64,000 nt of DNA, taken from positions 67,663 to 131,662 of the forward strand of contig NZ_JBHZGO010000086.1 in assembly GCF_042747725.1 (NCBI RefSeq). Direction: 5' to 3'. Both the position numbers and the translations under genes were made by a program. Below, in pieces: positions 26,100-34,198 of the stretch. The number at the start of each line of letters is the position of its first letter. Position 1 is the first letter of the stretch. This stretch comes from FACHB-T130 sp042747725. Lineage in GTDB: Bacteria; Cyanobacteriota; Cyanobacteriia; Cyanobacteriales; FACHB-T130. The notes below the pieces were generated by a model that made no database searches, was not told where the DNA came from, and worked only from the letters and a program-made list of their open reading frames with translations.

Positions 26100-26921
26100 A
26101 TGGCTTCCACGGTACTAATTACGGGTGCTTCTCAGGGCATCGGCAAAGCAACCGCCCTCTTGTTTGCCCAGAAAGGATACGATCTTGTGATGGCAGCGCG
26201 TCAGGCTGACCGTTTGGAAGCGGCGGCACAGGAAGTGCGATCGCTCGGTCGAAAAGCCCTAGCTGTTCCCACTGATGTCACAGATCCGGAGCAAGTGAAA
26301 ACCCTCGTTCACAAGGCGCTGGAAGAATATGGCACTATCGATGTGCTGATCAATAATGCAGGTTGCTATATATCGGGGCCAGCAGAGTCGTTCTCCCTAG
26401 ACGATTGGCACCAAGTTATAGACCTCAACCTTTGGGGATATATTCATACAATTCACGCCCTATTACCTCATTTTATTGAGCGGAAGCGGGGCACGATTGT
26501 TAATCTGAGTTCCATCGGCGGCAAAGTACCCGTTCCTTATCTCGTGCCTTACAATACCAGCAAGTTTGCTGTGACAGGATTGACCGAAGCGCTGCACTCG
26601 GAACTCGCACCCAAAGGCATTCATGTTTGTGGGATTTACCCGAACTTAATCAAGAGTAGTTTGATGGAACGGGCAATCTTTCGAGGTAAGGATGCAGAAG
26701 ATGCCCAAGCGCGTCGAGATCAGCTCAATCAGGTGCTGAGTACCCCGGTGGTGGAGAAGCCGGAGGATGTGGCAAAGGCAATTTGGGAGGCGGTGAAGCA
26801 TCAGCGATCTGAGGTGTTGGTCGGTTCCGCAAAGCTATCGAAGGCATCTTATAGTATGTTTCCCGGCTTTATGCAGTGGGTGTTTCGGAAAACCTTCCAG
26901 CTCAAAGACAAGGAAGCTTAG
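26100..26921 (+). CDS. Short-chain dehydrogenase/reductase
   Basis: This 273-residue classical SDR has the NADP-binding TGASQGIGKA (residues 7-16), NNAG (about 87), a catalytic Ser in NLSSIGGK (about 139) and YxxxK in YNTSK (about 153-157). An Arg at AARQ after the second strand favours NADPH. FPGFMQWVFRKTFQLKDK at the end resembles SDRs that act on lipids or retinoid-like substrates, but the substrate is unknown. It is a single gene between HLIP and a repeat-rich gap. Confidence 0.85.
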   Translation: MASTVLITGASQGIGKATALLFAQKGYDLVMAARQADRLEAAAQEVRSLGRKALAVPTDVTDPEQVKTLVHKALEEYGTIDVLINNAGCYISGPAESFSLDDWHQVIDLNLWGYIHTIHALLPHFIERKRGTIVNLSSIGGKVPVPYLVPYNTSKFAVTGLTEALHSELAPKGIHVCGIYPNLIKSSLMERAIFRGKDAEDAQARRDQLNQVLSTPVVEKPEDVAKAIWEAVKHQRSEVLVGSAKLSKASYSMFPGFMQWVFRKTFQLKDKEA

Positions 26922-27010
26922 CGATATCGCCCGTCCATTCAGCAATCTCGGAAGACCCGAACCAACCCAATACAATTCGGTTAGTCAAAAGGCGCAAGAA
27001 TTTTCGCTGC

Positions 27011-27038
27011 GTAGAGACGCGATTAATCGCGTCTCTAC
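27011..27038. repeat. Dispersed 28-bp palindrome (GTAGAGACGCG type)
   Basis: GTAGAGACGCGATTAATCGC and the following GTCTCTAC form a 28-bp perfect palindrome. Relatives lie at 18292 (imperfect) and 52492. The remainder of 26922-27192 holds only further short palindromes (around 27085-27135) and no gene. Confidence 0.75.
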
Positions 27039-27192
27039 AATCTATCTTGATTTAAGGAATCATCTTATCCGAACCGTATTGCTCCCCAACCCTCCCCGCA
27101 ACGCTACCGTGTACACGGTAGCCGCAACGGGGAGGGAGCCTGATTTTCTTGTTCCTAGGCTGTATTAAAATCGAGGCAAATTTTTATCATTA

Positions 27193-27286
27193 CAGGACTT
27201 ACGCAACAGCATCACATCTGCCACCGCAACCACAGAGGGATTGAACCGACAAGAACGCTATATGTATAAACTTTGCGTAAGTCCTG
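27193..27286 (-). repeat. Palindromic MITE, copy C
   Basis: It has ends CAGGACTTACGC and GCGTAAGTCCTG and is flanked by ATTA on both sides (27189-27192 and 27287-27290). The right-hand ATTA overlaps the stop codon (27288-27290) of the TPR-CHAT gene, so the insertion landed exactly at the gene's end. Confidence 0.9.
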
Positions 27287-27287
27287 A

Positions 27288-29975
27288 TTATTTGGGTTCC
27301 CCAATTAGCGTGAATGCTGCCCAGTCTTTGGGATTGGGATTTTGTTGCTTGATTTTGAGCATGGCTTGGCGCAAGGCATCGGCTTTATCGTTGTTCTGCT
27401 TCAGCTGCTTGTAAAATTCACTCATCAACGCACCCGTGGGAGCATCTGGCGCAGACCACAAAGGCACGATTGCAGTAGGAACGCCAGCTGCCATCAAAGC
27501 AGTGGATAGACCAATAACGCCATCGCCAGTCGTTTTACCCTTCCCATTTTCAACGGCAGTGAAAACGACTAATTCGGGGCGGAGGTGTTGCCCTTTGGGT
27601 TGGGCGAAAGATTCCAAAATTTCAGCAGAAGTGAGTAAGCCATTATCTGAGCCACCCGGAGCCAGCGCGATCGCACCGGGTACACCTTGGCGCTTCACAT
27701 CATCCAGAATCGCATAAGTTCCTAGATGAACGCTCTTAGCTTTCCGCATCTGTTCCAAAACCGCCGCCTTTGTTGCTTGATTGCCAATTAGCAGGGATTT
27801 TGTCTTGAGAAAGTCGGCGATTTCTAGGGCTTGCTGTTCTGCATTTGCCAGCGGCGGTAACGCCTTCGGTGCCTGTCCCAGTGCTGGTGCAATTCGCGGC
27901 ATCACGGGATTTCCGACCACCAGACGATTGCCCCCAGAAGTTTTTCCTCGTTGCTCTTTGGTTAAAGCAAGTGCCTGAATTGCAGGTGCTGTCAGGATGG
28001 TATGTTTATCGATCAGGTAGTTGCCATAAACATCCACTAAAGCCGCAAACGGAATCCGAAACATTTCTTTTTGTGGAATAAAGATAACACGGGCGTTTGG
28101 GTCTTCTGGCAATAAATCAGCAATCGGTTTAATTAATAGTTGATGCAGTTGCAGCAACGGTTTTGGCTGAATGATTGGCGCGATCGCCTGTGAGGAAGAA
28201 TTTGCATTTCCGATTGGCGCTTGTTCTGAACTTCCTCTCTTGTTCGGAGGATTCGCAGGCGCTGACAATCCGAGAGATTCAGGAATCTTGGAAATTACAT
28301 TTTCGATTGAAGAGACAGGGAAAATTGTATTTTGGGCGCTGAGTTCGATGCGCCGAAATGTAACTTCCCCGCTAGGCGGAATCACCCAAACATAAAGTCC
28401 TTCATCGGGAATAATCGAATATTCAACGAGTGTGGCTTTTTCCTGCTGGGCGATTTTTTTAATTTCTTCAATGGTGGGGAAAGTCAGTTTCTTCGGTGCA
28501 GGTTTTAAACCCGATCCGACGGGTTCGGTAGCTAACCGCAACCGCAGTAAATCGACAATCGACCTGATCCGCCCTTGTTCAGCCATTTCTAAGGCGGCAA
28601 TCGGCTGTTTTTGAGCAACTAAAACTTGTTGCAAGCGCTGATACGTCGTTGCTTGCGCGTCCAAATAGCGATTGGTGCTGCCTAAGTTGGCGCGAATGGC
28701 GTCCCAAGTTTTAACTGAATTGAGAAGGGTTTCTTTCGCTTCTTCTGGTTTACCTGATTTTAGAAGCGCGAATGCCAAATTATTCAGCGCCGTCCCTTCT
28801 GCCAAGCGATCGCCTGTTTTTCTTGCCGCCGCCAGCGGTTCCTGATACAGCGCGATCGCTTGCTCAAATTGCCCCGCATTTTGGTAAGCTTTTGCCAAAT
28901 TATTCAGGGCAATTAATTGCAAAGCAGCATCGCCAGCTTTTTGAGCGATCGCAACTTGTTGTCTTCTGACTTCAATCGCTTCTGGATATTGCCCCTGTGC
29001 CTCATAAGCTTCAGCAATACTGTTAAGAAAATAACCTTCTTCCGTGGCGTTGCCGCTTTTCCTAGCAATCAGCTGCTGCTGCTGATAAAAGTCAATAGCT
29101 TGGGGGTATTGTCCGATGGTGCGATAAGCTTCTGCCAGGTTATTTAGAGAATCCAGCACTGCATTTGGATTGCGGCTGTCTCGTGCCGTCGCTAACTGTT
29201 CTTTGTAAAGTGCGATCGCTTCTGGATATTCTCTCTCTGATTCGTGAGTGATTCCCACATTGCCTAAAAAAGCAGCTTCTCGTTTGGGATTGCCGATTTC
29301 TTTTCTCAGTTTTTCCGCTGAATCGTGAAAATCTTTCGCTTGTTTTTCATCCCCCAGATAGAAGTAAGCATTGCCCAAATTATCCAGCACCTTAGCCGTA
29401 CCCGGTTGATCGCCGATGGCTTGCAGAATGTCTAAGGTCTGGTAGTAGAATGCAAGCGATCTCAAATATTGCCCTAAAGTGAAGTAAGTTTCGCCAATAT
29501 TTAACAGAACATTCGCTTCACCCGTGCGCGAACCGATCTCCTGGTAGAGTCTGAGTGACCTTTGCAAAGACTTTAATGCTTCTTGAAATTGTCCCGTTTG
29601 ATGCTGCCGAATTCCTAGTTGCAGCAGTTTATCTGCGTTGAATTCGCTAGCGCTTTGCCTGTCAGATGTCTGGGATCGATGATCAATTGTGACTGGATCT
29701 GGTTTAACAACCTGTTTCGTTATGGATGCTTTATCAGGATGGGCGGTCAAACTTGCCCTTACACCACTGATAAAATCCTCATCTCCTTGCGGCTGGGGAT
29801 TTTTCAGGGCATCTTCTAGTTCCGGTGCTGCTGATAAGGGGGGTAATAAATAGAAAGGCGCGAATAAAGGCAAGACAGCAGTCGCCAAAAACAGATAAAA
29901 CTTTCCCTTTTTACTGTTTAACTTTTCCAGTTTTTGAGGGAACAATAGAAGAAAATAGCTTAGGAAAATTTTCAT
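27288..29975 (-). CDS. TPR-CHAT protein with degenerate catalytic dyad
   Basis: This 895-residue protein has an N-terminal hydrophobic signal (about 27-50), a linker, and about seven TPRs (about 120-440: LLNIGETYFTLGQYLRSLAF, LNNLAEAYRTIGQYPQAIDF). The CHAT domain spans about 600-895. The overall CHAT pattern is well kept (DGVIGLSTALMAAGVPTAIV, SAPDAPTGALMSEFYKQL). However, the usual HLATHG reads HLGTYA and the usual SACxTG reads TAVENG, so both His and Cys are replaced. It is probably not a protease and may be a decoy, scaffold or inactive receptor. The signal peptide suggests periplasmic or extracellular location. A MITE sits at its stop codon. Confidence 0.88.
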   Translation of the reverse strand: MKIFLSYFLLLFPQKLEKLNSKKGKFYLFLATAVLPLFAPFYLLPPLSAAPELEDALKNPQPQGDEDFISGVRASLTAHPDKASITKQVVKPDPVTIDHRSQTSDRQSASEFNADKLLQLGIRQHQTGQFQEALKSLQRSLRLYQEIGSRTGEANVLLNIGETYFTLGQYLRSLAFYYQTLDILQAIGDQPGTAKVLDNLGNAYFYLGDEKQAKDFHDSAEKLRKEIGNPKREAAFLGNVGITHESEREYPEAIALYKEQLATARDSRNPNAVLDSLNNLAEAYRTIGQYPQAIDFYQQQQLIARKSGNATEEGYFLNSIAEAYEAQGQYPEAIEVRRQQVAIAQKAGDAALQLIALNNLAKAYQNAGQFEQAIALYQEPLAAARKTGDRLAEGTALNNLAFALLKSGKPEEAKETLLNSVKTWDAIRANLGSTNRYLDAQATTYQRLQQVLVAQKQPIAALEMAEQGRIRSIVDLLRLRLATEPVGSGLKPAPKKLTFPTIEEIKKIAQQEKATLVEYSIIPDEGLYVWVIPPSGEVTFRRIELSAQNTIFPVSSIENVISKIPESLGLSAPANPPNKRGSSEQAPIGNANSSSQAIAPIIQPKPLLQLHQLLIKPIADLLPEDPNARVIFIPQKEMFRIPFAALVDVYGNYLIDKHTILTAPAIQALALTKEQRGKTSGGNRLVVGNPVMPRIAPALGQAPKALPPLANAEQQALEIADFLKTKSLLIGNQATKAAVLEQMRKAKSVHLGTYAILDDVKRQGVPGAIALAPGGSDNGLLTSAEILESFAQPKGQHLRPELVVFTAVENGKGKTTGDGVIGLSTALMAAGVPTAIVPLWSAPDAPTGALMSEFYKQLKQNNDKADALRQAMLKIKQQNPNPKDWAAFTLIGEPK

Positions 29976-29981
29976 ACGATC

Positions 29982-30200
29982 GTGGATAAAAAGACAGTTA
30001 CGCCATTGGTGATTATTTTAGCTTTAATGTTTATTGGTTTTGGCGATCGCGTTCTGCCCAAACCCTTAAGTACAGCTAGTTTCAACACCCGAACCGCTTT
30101 GAATAATTCTTTCCTGGGATTATTTCCCACCAAGAAACCCAGAAATGTTTACGAGCGAACCGAGAAAGCCATTGAACAAGAGGAAAAAGGAAGAAAATAG
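29982..30200 (+). CDS. Small single-helix protein divergent from TPR-CHAT
   Basis: This 72-residue protein has one N-terminal hydrophobic helix (VTPLVIILALMFIGFGDRVL, residues 6-25) and a basic tail ending in Glu/Lys. It starts with GTG at 29982, six bases from the divergent TPR-CHAT start, so each gene's ribosome binding site lies inside the other's 5' end. I believe similar short proteins (GFGDRxLPKPLSTAS) occur in other cyanobacteria, but I cannot name a family. Function unknown. Confidence 0.65.
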   Translation: MDKKTVTPLVIILALMFIGFGDRVLPKPLSTASFNTRTALNNSFLGLFPTKKPRNVYERTEKAIEQEEKGRK

Positions 30201-30364
30201 TCAATTGGTAATGGGTTAGGGGAGAATGTTCATTTCCATTATCCATTACCGATGACTGGCAATTCTGAGCGCGTTTATAAAGAAAAATGAAAGTTGTCGA
30301 AAAGTGGTTTTTTTTCTTTACATAAAACTTTACACATACCCTCTAGGTTCACTACCGAATAGTT

Positions 30365-30470
30365 GTAGGTTGGGTTGAGGAACGAAACCCAACACGCATA
30401 AGCATTTGTTGGGTTTCGTTCCTCAACCCAACCTACGCAGATTTTGGATTTTTAACTCTAAATGAACCGG
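30365..30470. repeat. Palindromic repeat with flank, copy 2
   Basis: Arms GTAGGTTGGGTTGAGG and its complement span 30365-30436. The adjoining sequence to 30470 (GCAGATTTTGGATTTTTAAC) is also shared with 24342-24375, in inverted order. The two copies therefore represent one about 106-bp element in opposite orientation. Confidence 0.8.
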
Positions 30471-30562
30471 ATTACTATCTAAGTAGGAATACTTATCGGC
30501 TACAGCTGTAATTGTTGGATATACCCCCAACCCCCTTACAAAGGGGGCTTAGAAAACTAAGT

Positions 30563-30655
30563 CAGGACTTACGCAACTTGCGCGACATCTGAGGGCAACC
30601 ACAGGGGGATTGAACCGACAAGAACGCTATATGTATAAGCTTTGCGTAAGTCCTG
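30563..30655 (-). repeat. Palindromic MITE, copy D, nested in other repeats
   Basis: The ends CAGGACTTACGC and GCGTAAGTCCTG are flanked by AAGT on both sides (30559-30562 and 30656-30659). C/G-rich repeats of another type (30523-30551 and 30675-30712) lie on each side, so the gap 30201-30770 is built mostly of repeats. I see no gene in it. Confidence 0.9.
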
Positions 30656-30770
30656 AAGTTTTTGCTCTTGTCCCCCCTTTTTAAGGGGGGTTAGGGGGGG
30701 ATCTGACGTGTTAGCTCAAAACTTTAACTAAAAAGTATTCATTGGAATAAACATCAAATTCCAATCAACT

Positions 30771-30803
30771 AAAAACCCGCTTTCTTTAAAGAAAACGGGT
30801 TTT
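30771..30803 (-). terminator. Terminator of ilvC
   Basis: AAAACCCG and CGGGTTTT pair around a CTTTCTTTAAAGAAAA centre that itself pairs, about 35 bp after the ilvC stop. On the minus strand the stem is followed by T-rich sequence (TTTTTAGTTG). Confidence 0.75.
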
Positions 30804-30835
30804 CAACTATCCAGATTTTTTTCGTATCTAACCGC

Positions 30836-31831
30836 TTACACTTTCTTCAACCAGCTAAACATTGCCCGTAAATCTTTGCCAACTTCCTCAATAGGATGTT
30901 CGGCTTCCTGACGCCGCATAGCTGTAAATCCGGCTTTTCCAGATTGATTTTCTAACACAAATTCCCGTGCAAATTGACCCGATTGAATTTCTTGGAGAAT
31001 TTTCCGCATCTCAGCGCGGGTTTGGTCGGTGACAATCCGAGGACCACGGGTATAATCGCCATACTCAGCGGTATTAGAGATGCTGTCGCGCATTTTGGCT
31101 AAACCGCCTTCCACAACCAAGTCAACAATCAGTTTGACTTCATGGAGACATTCAAAATAAGCCAATTCCGGCTGATAGCCAGCAGCAACAAGCGTTTCAA
31201 AACCAGCTTTAATCAGCGCACTTAAGCCGCCGCAAAGCACAACTTGTTCGCCAAACAAATCGGTTTCAGTTTCTTCCCGGAAAGTGGTTTCTAAGATCCC
31301 GGCACGAGTACCGCCGATACCTTTAGCGTAAGCCATCGCGCGATCGCGTGCTTGTCCAGTGGCATCTTGATACACCGCAAATAAACAAGGCACACCTTCA
31401 CCCTGTTCGTAAGTGCGTCGCACCAAATGTCCTGGCCCCTTTGGTGCTACCATCACCACATCTACATTCTCAGGCGGGACAACCTGACCAAAGTGAATAT
31501 TGAAACCGTGTGCAAAGGCTAACACTTTTCCTTCGGTTAAGTGAGGCGCAATTTCATTGGTATAAACTGTTTTTTGTGCCTCATCAGGCAGCAGAATCAT
31601 AATGAAATCAGCCGCTTTGGCAGCGTCAGCCACCGTGTGGACAGCTAACCCAGCTTCTTTCGCTTTTTGGGCCGACTTACTACCCGGATACAGCCCGACA
31701 ATGACGTTCATGCCACTATCTTTGAGATTGAGGGCGTGGGCGTGACCTTGAGAGCCATAGCCGATGATAGCAATGGTTTTTCCGCTTAATAAATCTAAGT
31801 TAGCATCGTTGTCATAATACATCCGAGCCAT
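30836..31831 (-). CDS. ilvC: Ketol-acid reductoisomerase
   Basis: The enzyme converts acetolactate or acetohydroxybutyrate to the dihydroxy acids in valine, leucine and isoleucine synthesis, using NADPH and Mg2+. The 331-residue class I protein starts at MARMYYDNDANLDLL after GGAGTTG; the frame extends upstream without support. The Rossmann motif GYGSQGHA, KGPGHLVRRTYEQGEG, and the Mg ligands in DLFGEQVVLCGG and FECLHEVKLIVDL are present. Gene isolated, with its own terminator. Confidence 0.96.
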   Translation of the reverse strand: MARMYYDNDANLDLLSGKTIAIIGYGSQGHAHALNLKDSGMNVIVGLYPGSKSAQKAKEAGLAVHTVADAAKAADFIMILLPDEAQKTVYTNEIAPHLTEGKVLAFAHGFNIHFGQVVPPENVDVVMVAPKGPGHLVRRTYEQGEGVPCLFAVYQDATGQARDRAMAYAKGIGGTRAGILETTFREETETDLFGEQVVLCGGLSALIKAGFETLVAAGYQPELAYFECLHEVKLIVDLVVEGGLAKMRDSISNTAEYGDYTRGPRIVTDQTRAEMRKILQEIQSGQFAREFVLENQSGKAGFTAMRRQEAEHPIEEVGKDLRAMFSWLKKV

Positions 31832-31920
31832 AGGGGCAACTCCTTGGAGCAAGCATCTTGAGTAGTGCAAACTCTTAATTCTATCAAACTAAGTCAAGAT
31901 AACCCTACGCTTAGAAAATT

Positions 31921-31993
31921 GGTAATGGGTAATTGTTAGTAGTCGTGAGTCCTTGGTTTGTTGCGACTGACTAATCACCGATTACCCATTACC
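31921..31993. repeat. Inverted heptamer-type repeat (GGTAATGGGTAAT)
   Basis: GGTAATGGGTAAT (31921-31933) and its exact complement (31981-31993) form a 13-bp stem around a 47-bp loop, between ilvC and the DUF3891 gene. Related heptamer sequence appears at 14450-14490, 39180-39225 and 62040-62090. Confidence 0.7.
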
Positions 31994-31999
31994 CATCCG

Positions 32000-32728
32000 T
32001 CAAGACTTAACTAACGTCCACTCTAAAATGTCGATCGGTGCTTCTTGAAGCGCTTGCGTGAGTTCCTCGTTTGAGTCGAATTTCACTTGTCTGAGGTAGG
32101 ACGCTTCCACATTCACCGTAAACTTTTCCTCTTCAAAAGGCCAAGGTTTCACGGTGAGATTACCATCGCTACGCTGCACCACATCATAGCGCTTTCCGTC
32201 TGGCCCATTGCTAATTTCCAAAGCCCGCTCACCAGCAGGCAACTCGTGGTTGCAGAGGATGAGTGAGAAGCGATCGCACCATTGCATATATGCATAAGCT
32301 TTCTCGGCTTCCTTTTGGGTAATCTTCAACCCCTTAATCCATTGCTTTTGATGCTCTTTTTGCTCATCCAGAAATTTGTCCAATTCCGGCGACTCTCCAC
32401 GTTTCCCTTCATTGAGAAAGCTGGTATGCATCGAAATCAACAAAGCTACCCAGCGTCCTCGGTAGCGGGAATTCTGCGTCAGTGCAGCCAGCTTTTTGAG
32501 GTCAGTTTTCTTGTCAAGGGTAAAGTCCAGCGGTGCCCCCGCTTCTGTAAGGTGGTTTCCTTCCCACTCCCGTTCTAAGTCGTCGTGATGGGAAATCGCC
32601 GCCACAGTCTCGATCAAGCGTTCTGGGCGATCTTTCTGGTGCCAGTGTCCCGCTATTTGAGCAGCCAGCAAGGCATGGGCGCGATGATAAATTACTTCCC
32701 AACCATTTTCAATCAGGTTAGCAATCAC
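32000..32728 (-). CDS. DUF3891 family protein
   Basis: This 242-residue cytosolic protein opens with ENGWEVIYHRAHALLAAQIA and has several His/Asp motifs (AHALLAAQIAGHW, ISHHDDLEREWEGNHL, SMHTSFLNEGKRG, MQWCDRFSLILCNHELP). The pattern of HHD and MHTS suggests a metal-binding all-helical fold like HD hydrolases, which is inference. DUF3891 has no assigned function. The gene is flanked by repeats, with no clear operon partner. Confidence 0.8.
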   Translation of the reverse strand: MIANLIENGWEVIYHRAHALLAAQIAGHWHQKDRPERLIETVAAISHHDDLEREWEGNHLTEAGAPLDFTLDKKTDLKKLAALTQNSRYRGRWVALLISMHTSFLNEGKRGESPELDKFLDEQKEHQKQWIKGLKITQKEAEKAYAYMQWCDRFSLILCNHELPAGERALEISNGPDGKRYDVVQRSDGNLTVKPWPFEEEKFTVNVEASYLRQVKFDSNEELTQALQEAPIDILEWTLVKS

Positions 32729-32878
32729 GAAAAACAGTCCTTTTTTCCTGGAATTCCCGATCTAGTGTGAAGTAAATTAACAAAGCACGTATCTAGCTTA
32801 GGGAAGCCGTTAGATGCGATCGCTCTCGTCAGACACGAGGAAGTATATAGCAATTTTCAGTTGGATGCAGTACGAACT

Positions 32879-32970
32879 GACCTCTCCCCTAGCCCCTCTT
32901 TTGCTCTTGAAAGGGGAATTTTGCAGTTCCCCCTTCCCTCATAGGGAAGAAGGCTAGGGGGTTAGGTTCT
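32879..32970. repeat. Dispersed C/G-rich inverted repeat
   Basis: CTCTCCCCTAGCCCC at the left and GGCTAGGGGGTTAGG at the right are imperfect inverted arms around an inner pair AAGGGGAA/TTCCCCCTT. Related sequences lie at 39048-39131 and 52645-52775. The rest of the gap 32729-33110 shows no gene. Confidence 0.6.
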
Positions 32971-33110
32971 GCCTTATTTGGTTCAAGTAAGAACCGCTAT
33001 CGTCGCCATTTCCCATCGCCGCCGCACCCTTTGTTGCATAAACCGCAACAATCAGCGTGCCCCTTCTATGAGTGAGGCATACTGGCGATAACTAAATTGG
33101 GGGTTATGCA

Positions 33111-34055
33111 ATGAACGGCTCAATTCATCCCACGCTTAAACCTTCTTTACTCTTGAGTGCCTTGCTGGGAGGCATCGTTTTAACCAGTTGTGCCTCTTCT
33201 TTTGAAAAAAACGCTCAACTGGCTCAACTCGATCGCGCAGCCCCAAATTCAGAGCCAATGGCAATTCCGGCAGCCGAAACCGAAGCAGTTAGCTCCCAAA
33301 ACATTGCAAAACCTGCTGTGGCGAAGGCTCAGGTGCCGAGACAGCGCCCCCAATTGATCAAAAACGCCGAACTATCAGTGAGTGTCAACTCGATAGAAAA
33401 AAGTACTGAAATCGCCTCCAAAATTGTTAAACAACAGCAGGGCGACTTACTAAAATTCCAAGATCAAAAACCCAAAGACGACAACTCTCGCCACACCGCA
33501 TCCATGCAAATTCGGGTTCCTCAAGAGCAGCTCGAAACCAGTCTCGATTTCTTAGCAAAACTGGGAACCGTACAGCGCCGCACCCTCACCGCTGAAGATG
33601 TCACCGATCAACTGGTGGATAACGAAGCCCGACTGCGGAACCTGCGGAAACAGGAAAGCACTTTACTTAAAATTATGGAACGCTCCGGCTCAGTCGGGGA
33701 TGTCCTTAAAGTTGCCAACGAACTCAGCAACGTGCGGCAAAATATTGAACAGCTGGATGCACAACTGAAAAGCTTACGCAGTCGAGTCGCCTACTCTACC
33801 ATCACGCTAACTTTGGAAGAAGCGATCGCAGGTATACCCCCAGAGCGACCTTTGGGTTCAGATGTTCGGGAAACCTGGAACCAAGCCACTCACTCCTTGG
33901 GCGAACTCACCACCAGCTTCATCCGGTTGGCGATTTGGTTAGCAGTCTTCAGCCCGTTTTTGTTTGTGTTAGTGGCTGTTCCCGTTGGCTATCACCGCTG
34001 GAAGCAGCAGCGGCGACCATCAGCTCAACCGTCCGAACCTCCGCACGCCGGTTAA
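33111..34055 (+). CDS. DUF4349 domain lipoprotein
   Basis: This 314-residue protein has a lipoprotein signal with lipobox LTSC (Cys at about 28), a low-complexity linker, then the DUF4349 domain (about 80-300). The domain opens with KNAELSVSVNSIEKSTEIAS, has a central coiled coil (LRNLRKQESTLLKIMERSGS, QLDAQLKSLRSRVAYSTITL) and ends in a transmembrane helix (about 270-295: LAIWLAVFSPFLFVLVAVPV). It should sit on the outer face of the plasma membrane. Function of the family is unknown; envelope stress or transport roles are possible. GGGGGTTATGCA precedes the ATG. Confidence 0.87.
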   Translation: MNGSIHPTLKPSLLLSALLGGIVLTSCASSFEKNAQLAQLDRAAPNSEPMAIPAAETEAVSSQNIAKPAVAKAQVPRQRPQLIKNAELSVSVNSIEKSTEIASKIVKQQQGDLLKFQDQKPKDDNSRHTASMQIRVPQEQLETSLDFLAKLGTVQRRTLTAEDVTDQLVDNEARLRNLRKQESTLLKIMERSGSVGDVLKVANELSNVRQNIEQLDAQLKSLRSRVAYSTITLTLEEAIAGIPPERPLGSDVRETWNQATHSLGELTTSFIRLAIWLAVFSPFLFVLVAVPVGYHRWKQQRRPSAQPSEPPHAG

Positions 34056-34198
34056 TCTACGGGTCTGTCAACGTTGATTTAAGGCATCGGGGCAAACCGC
34101 CATTCGCCCCTAAAGACCGTTAAAACATAATTAATCCACAACGACGCACATTTATTTGTACCTAACGGCACGACACGTTTGCTGCTGGGAATGGCAAG

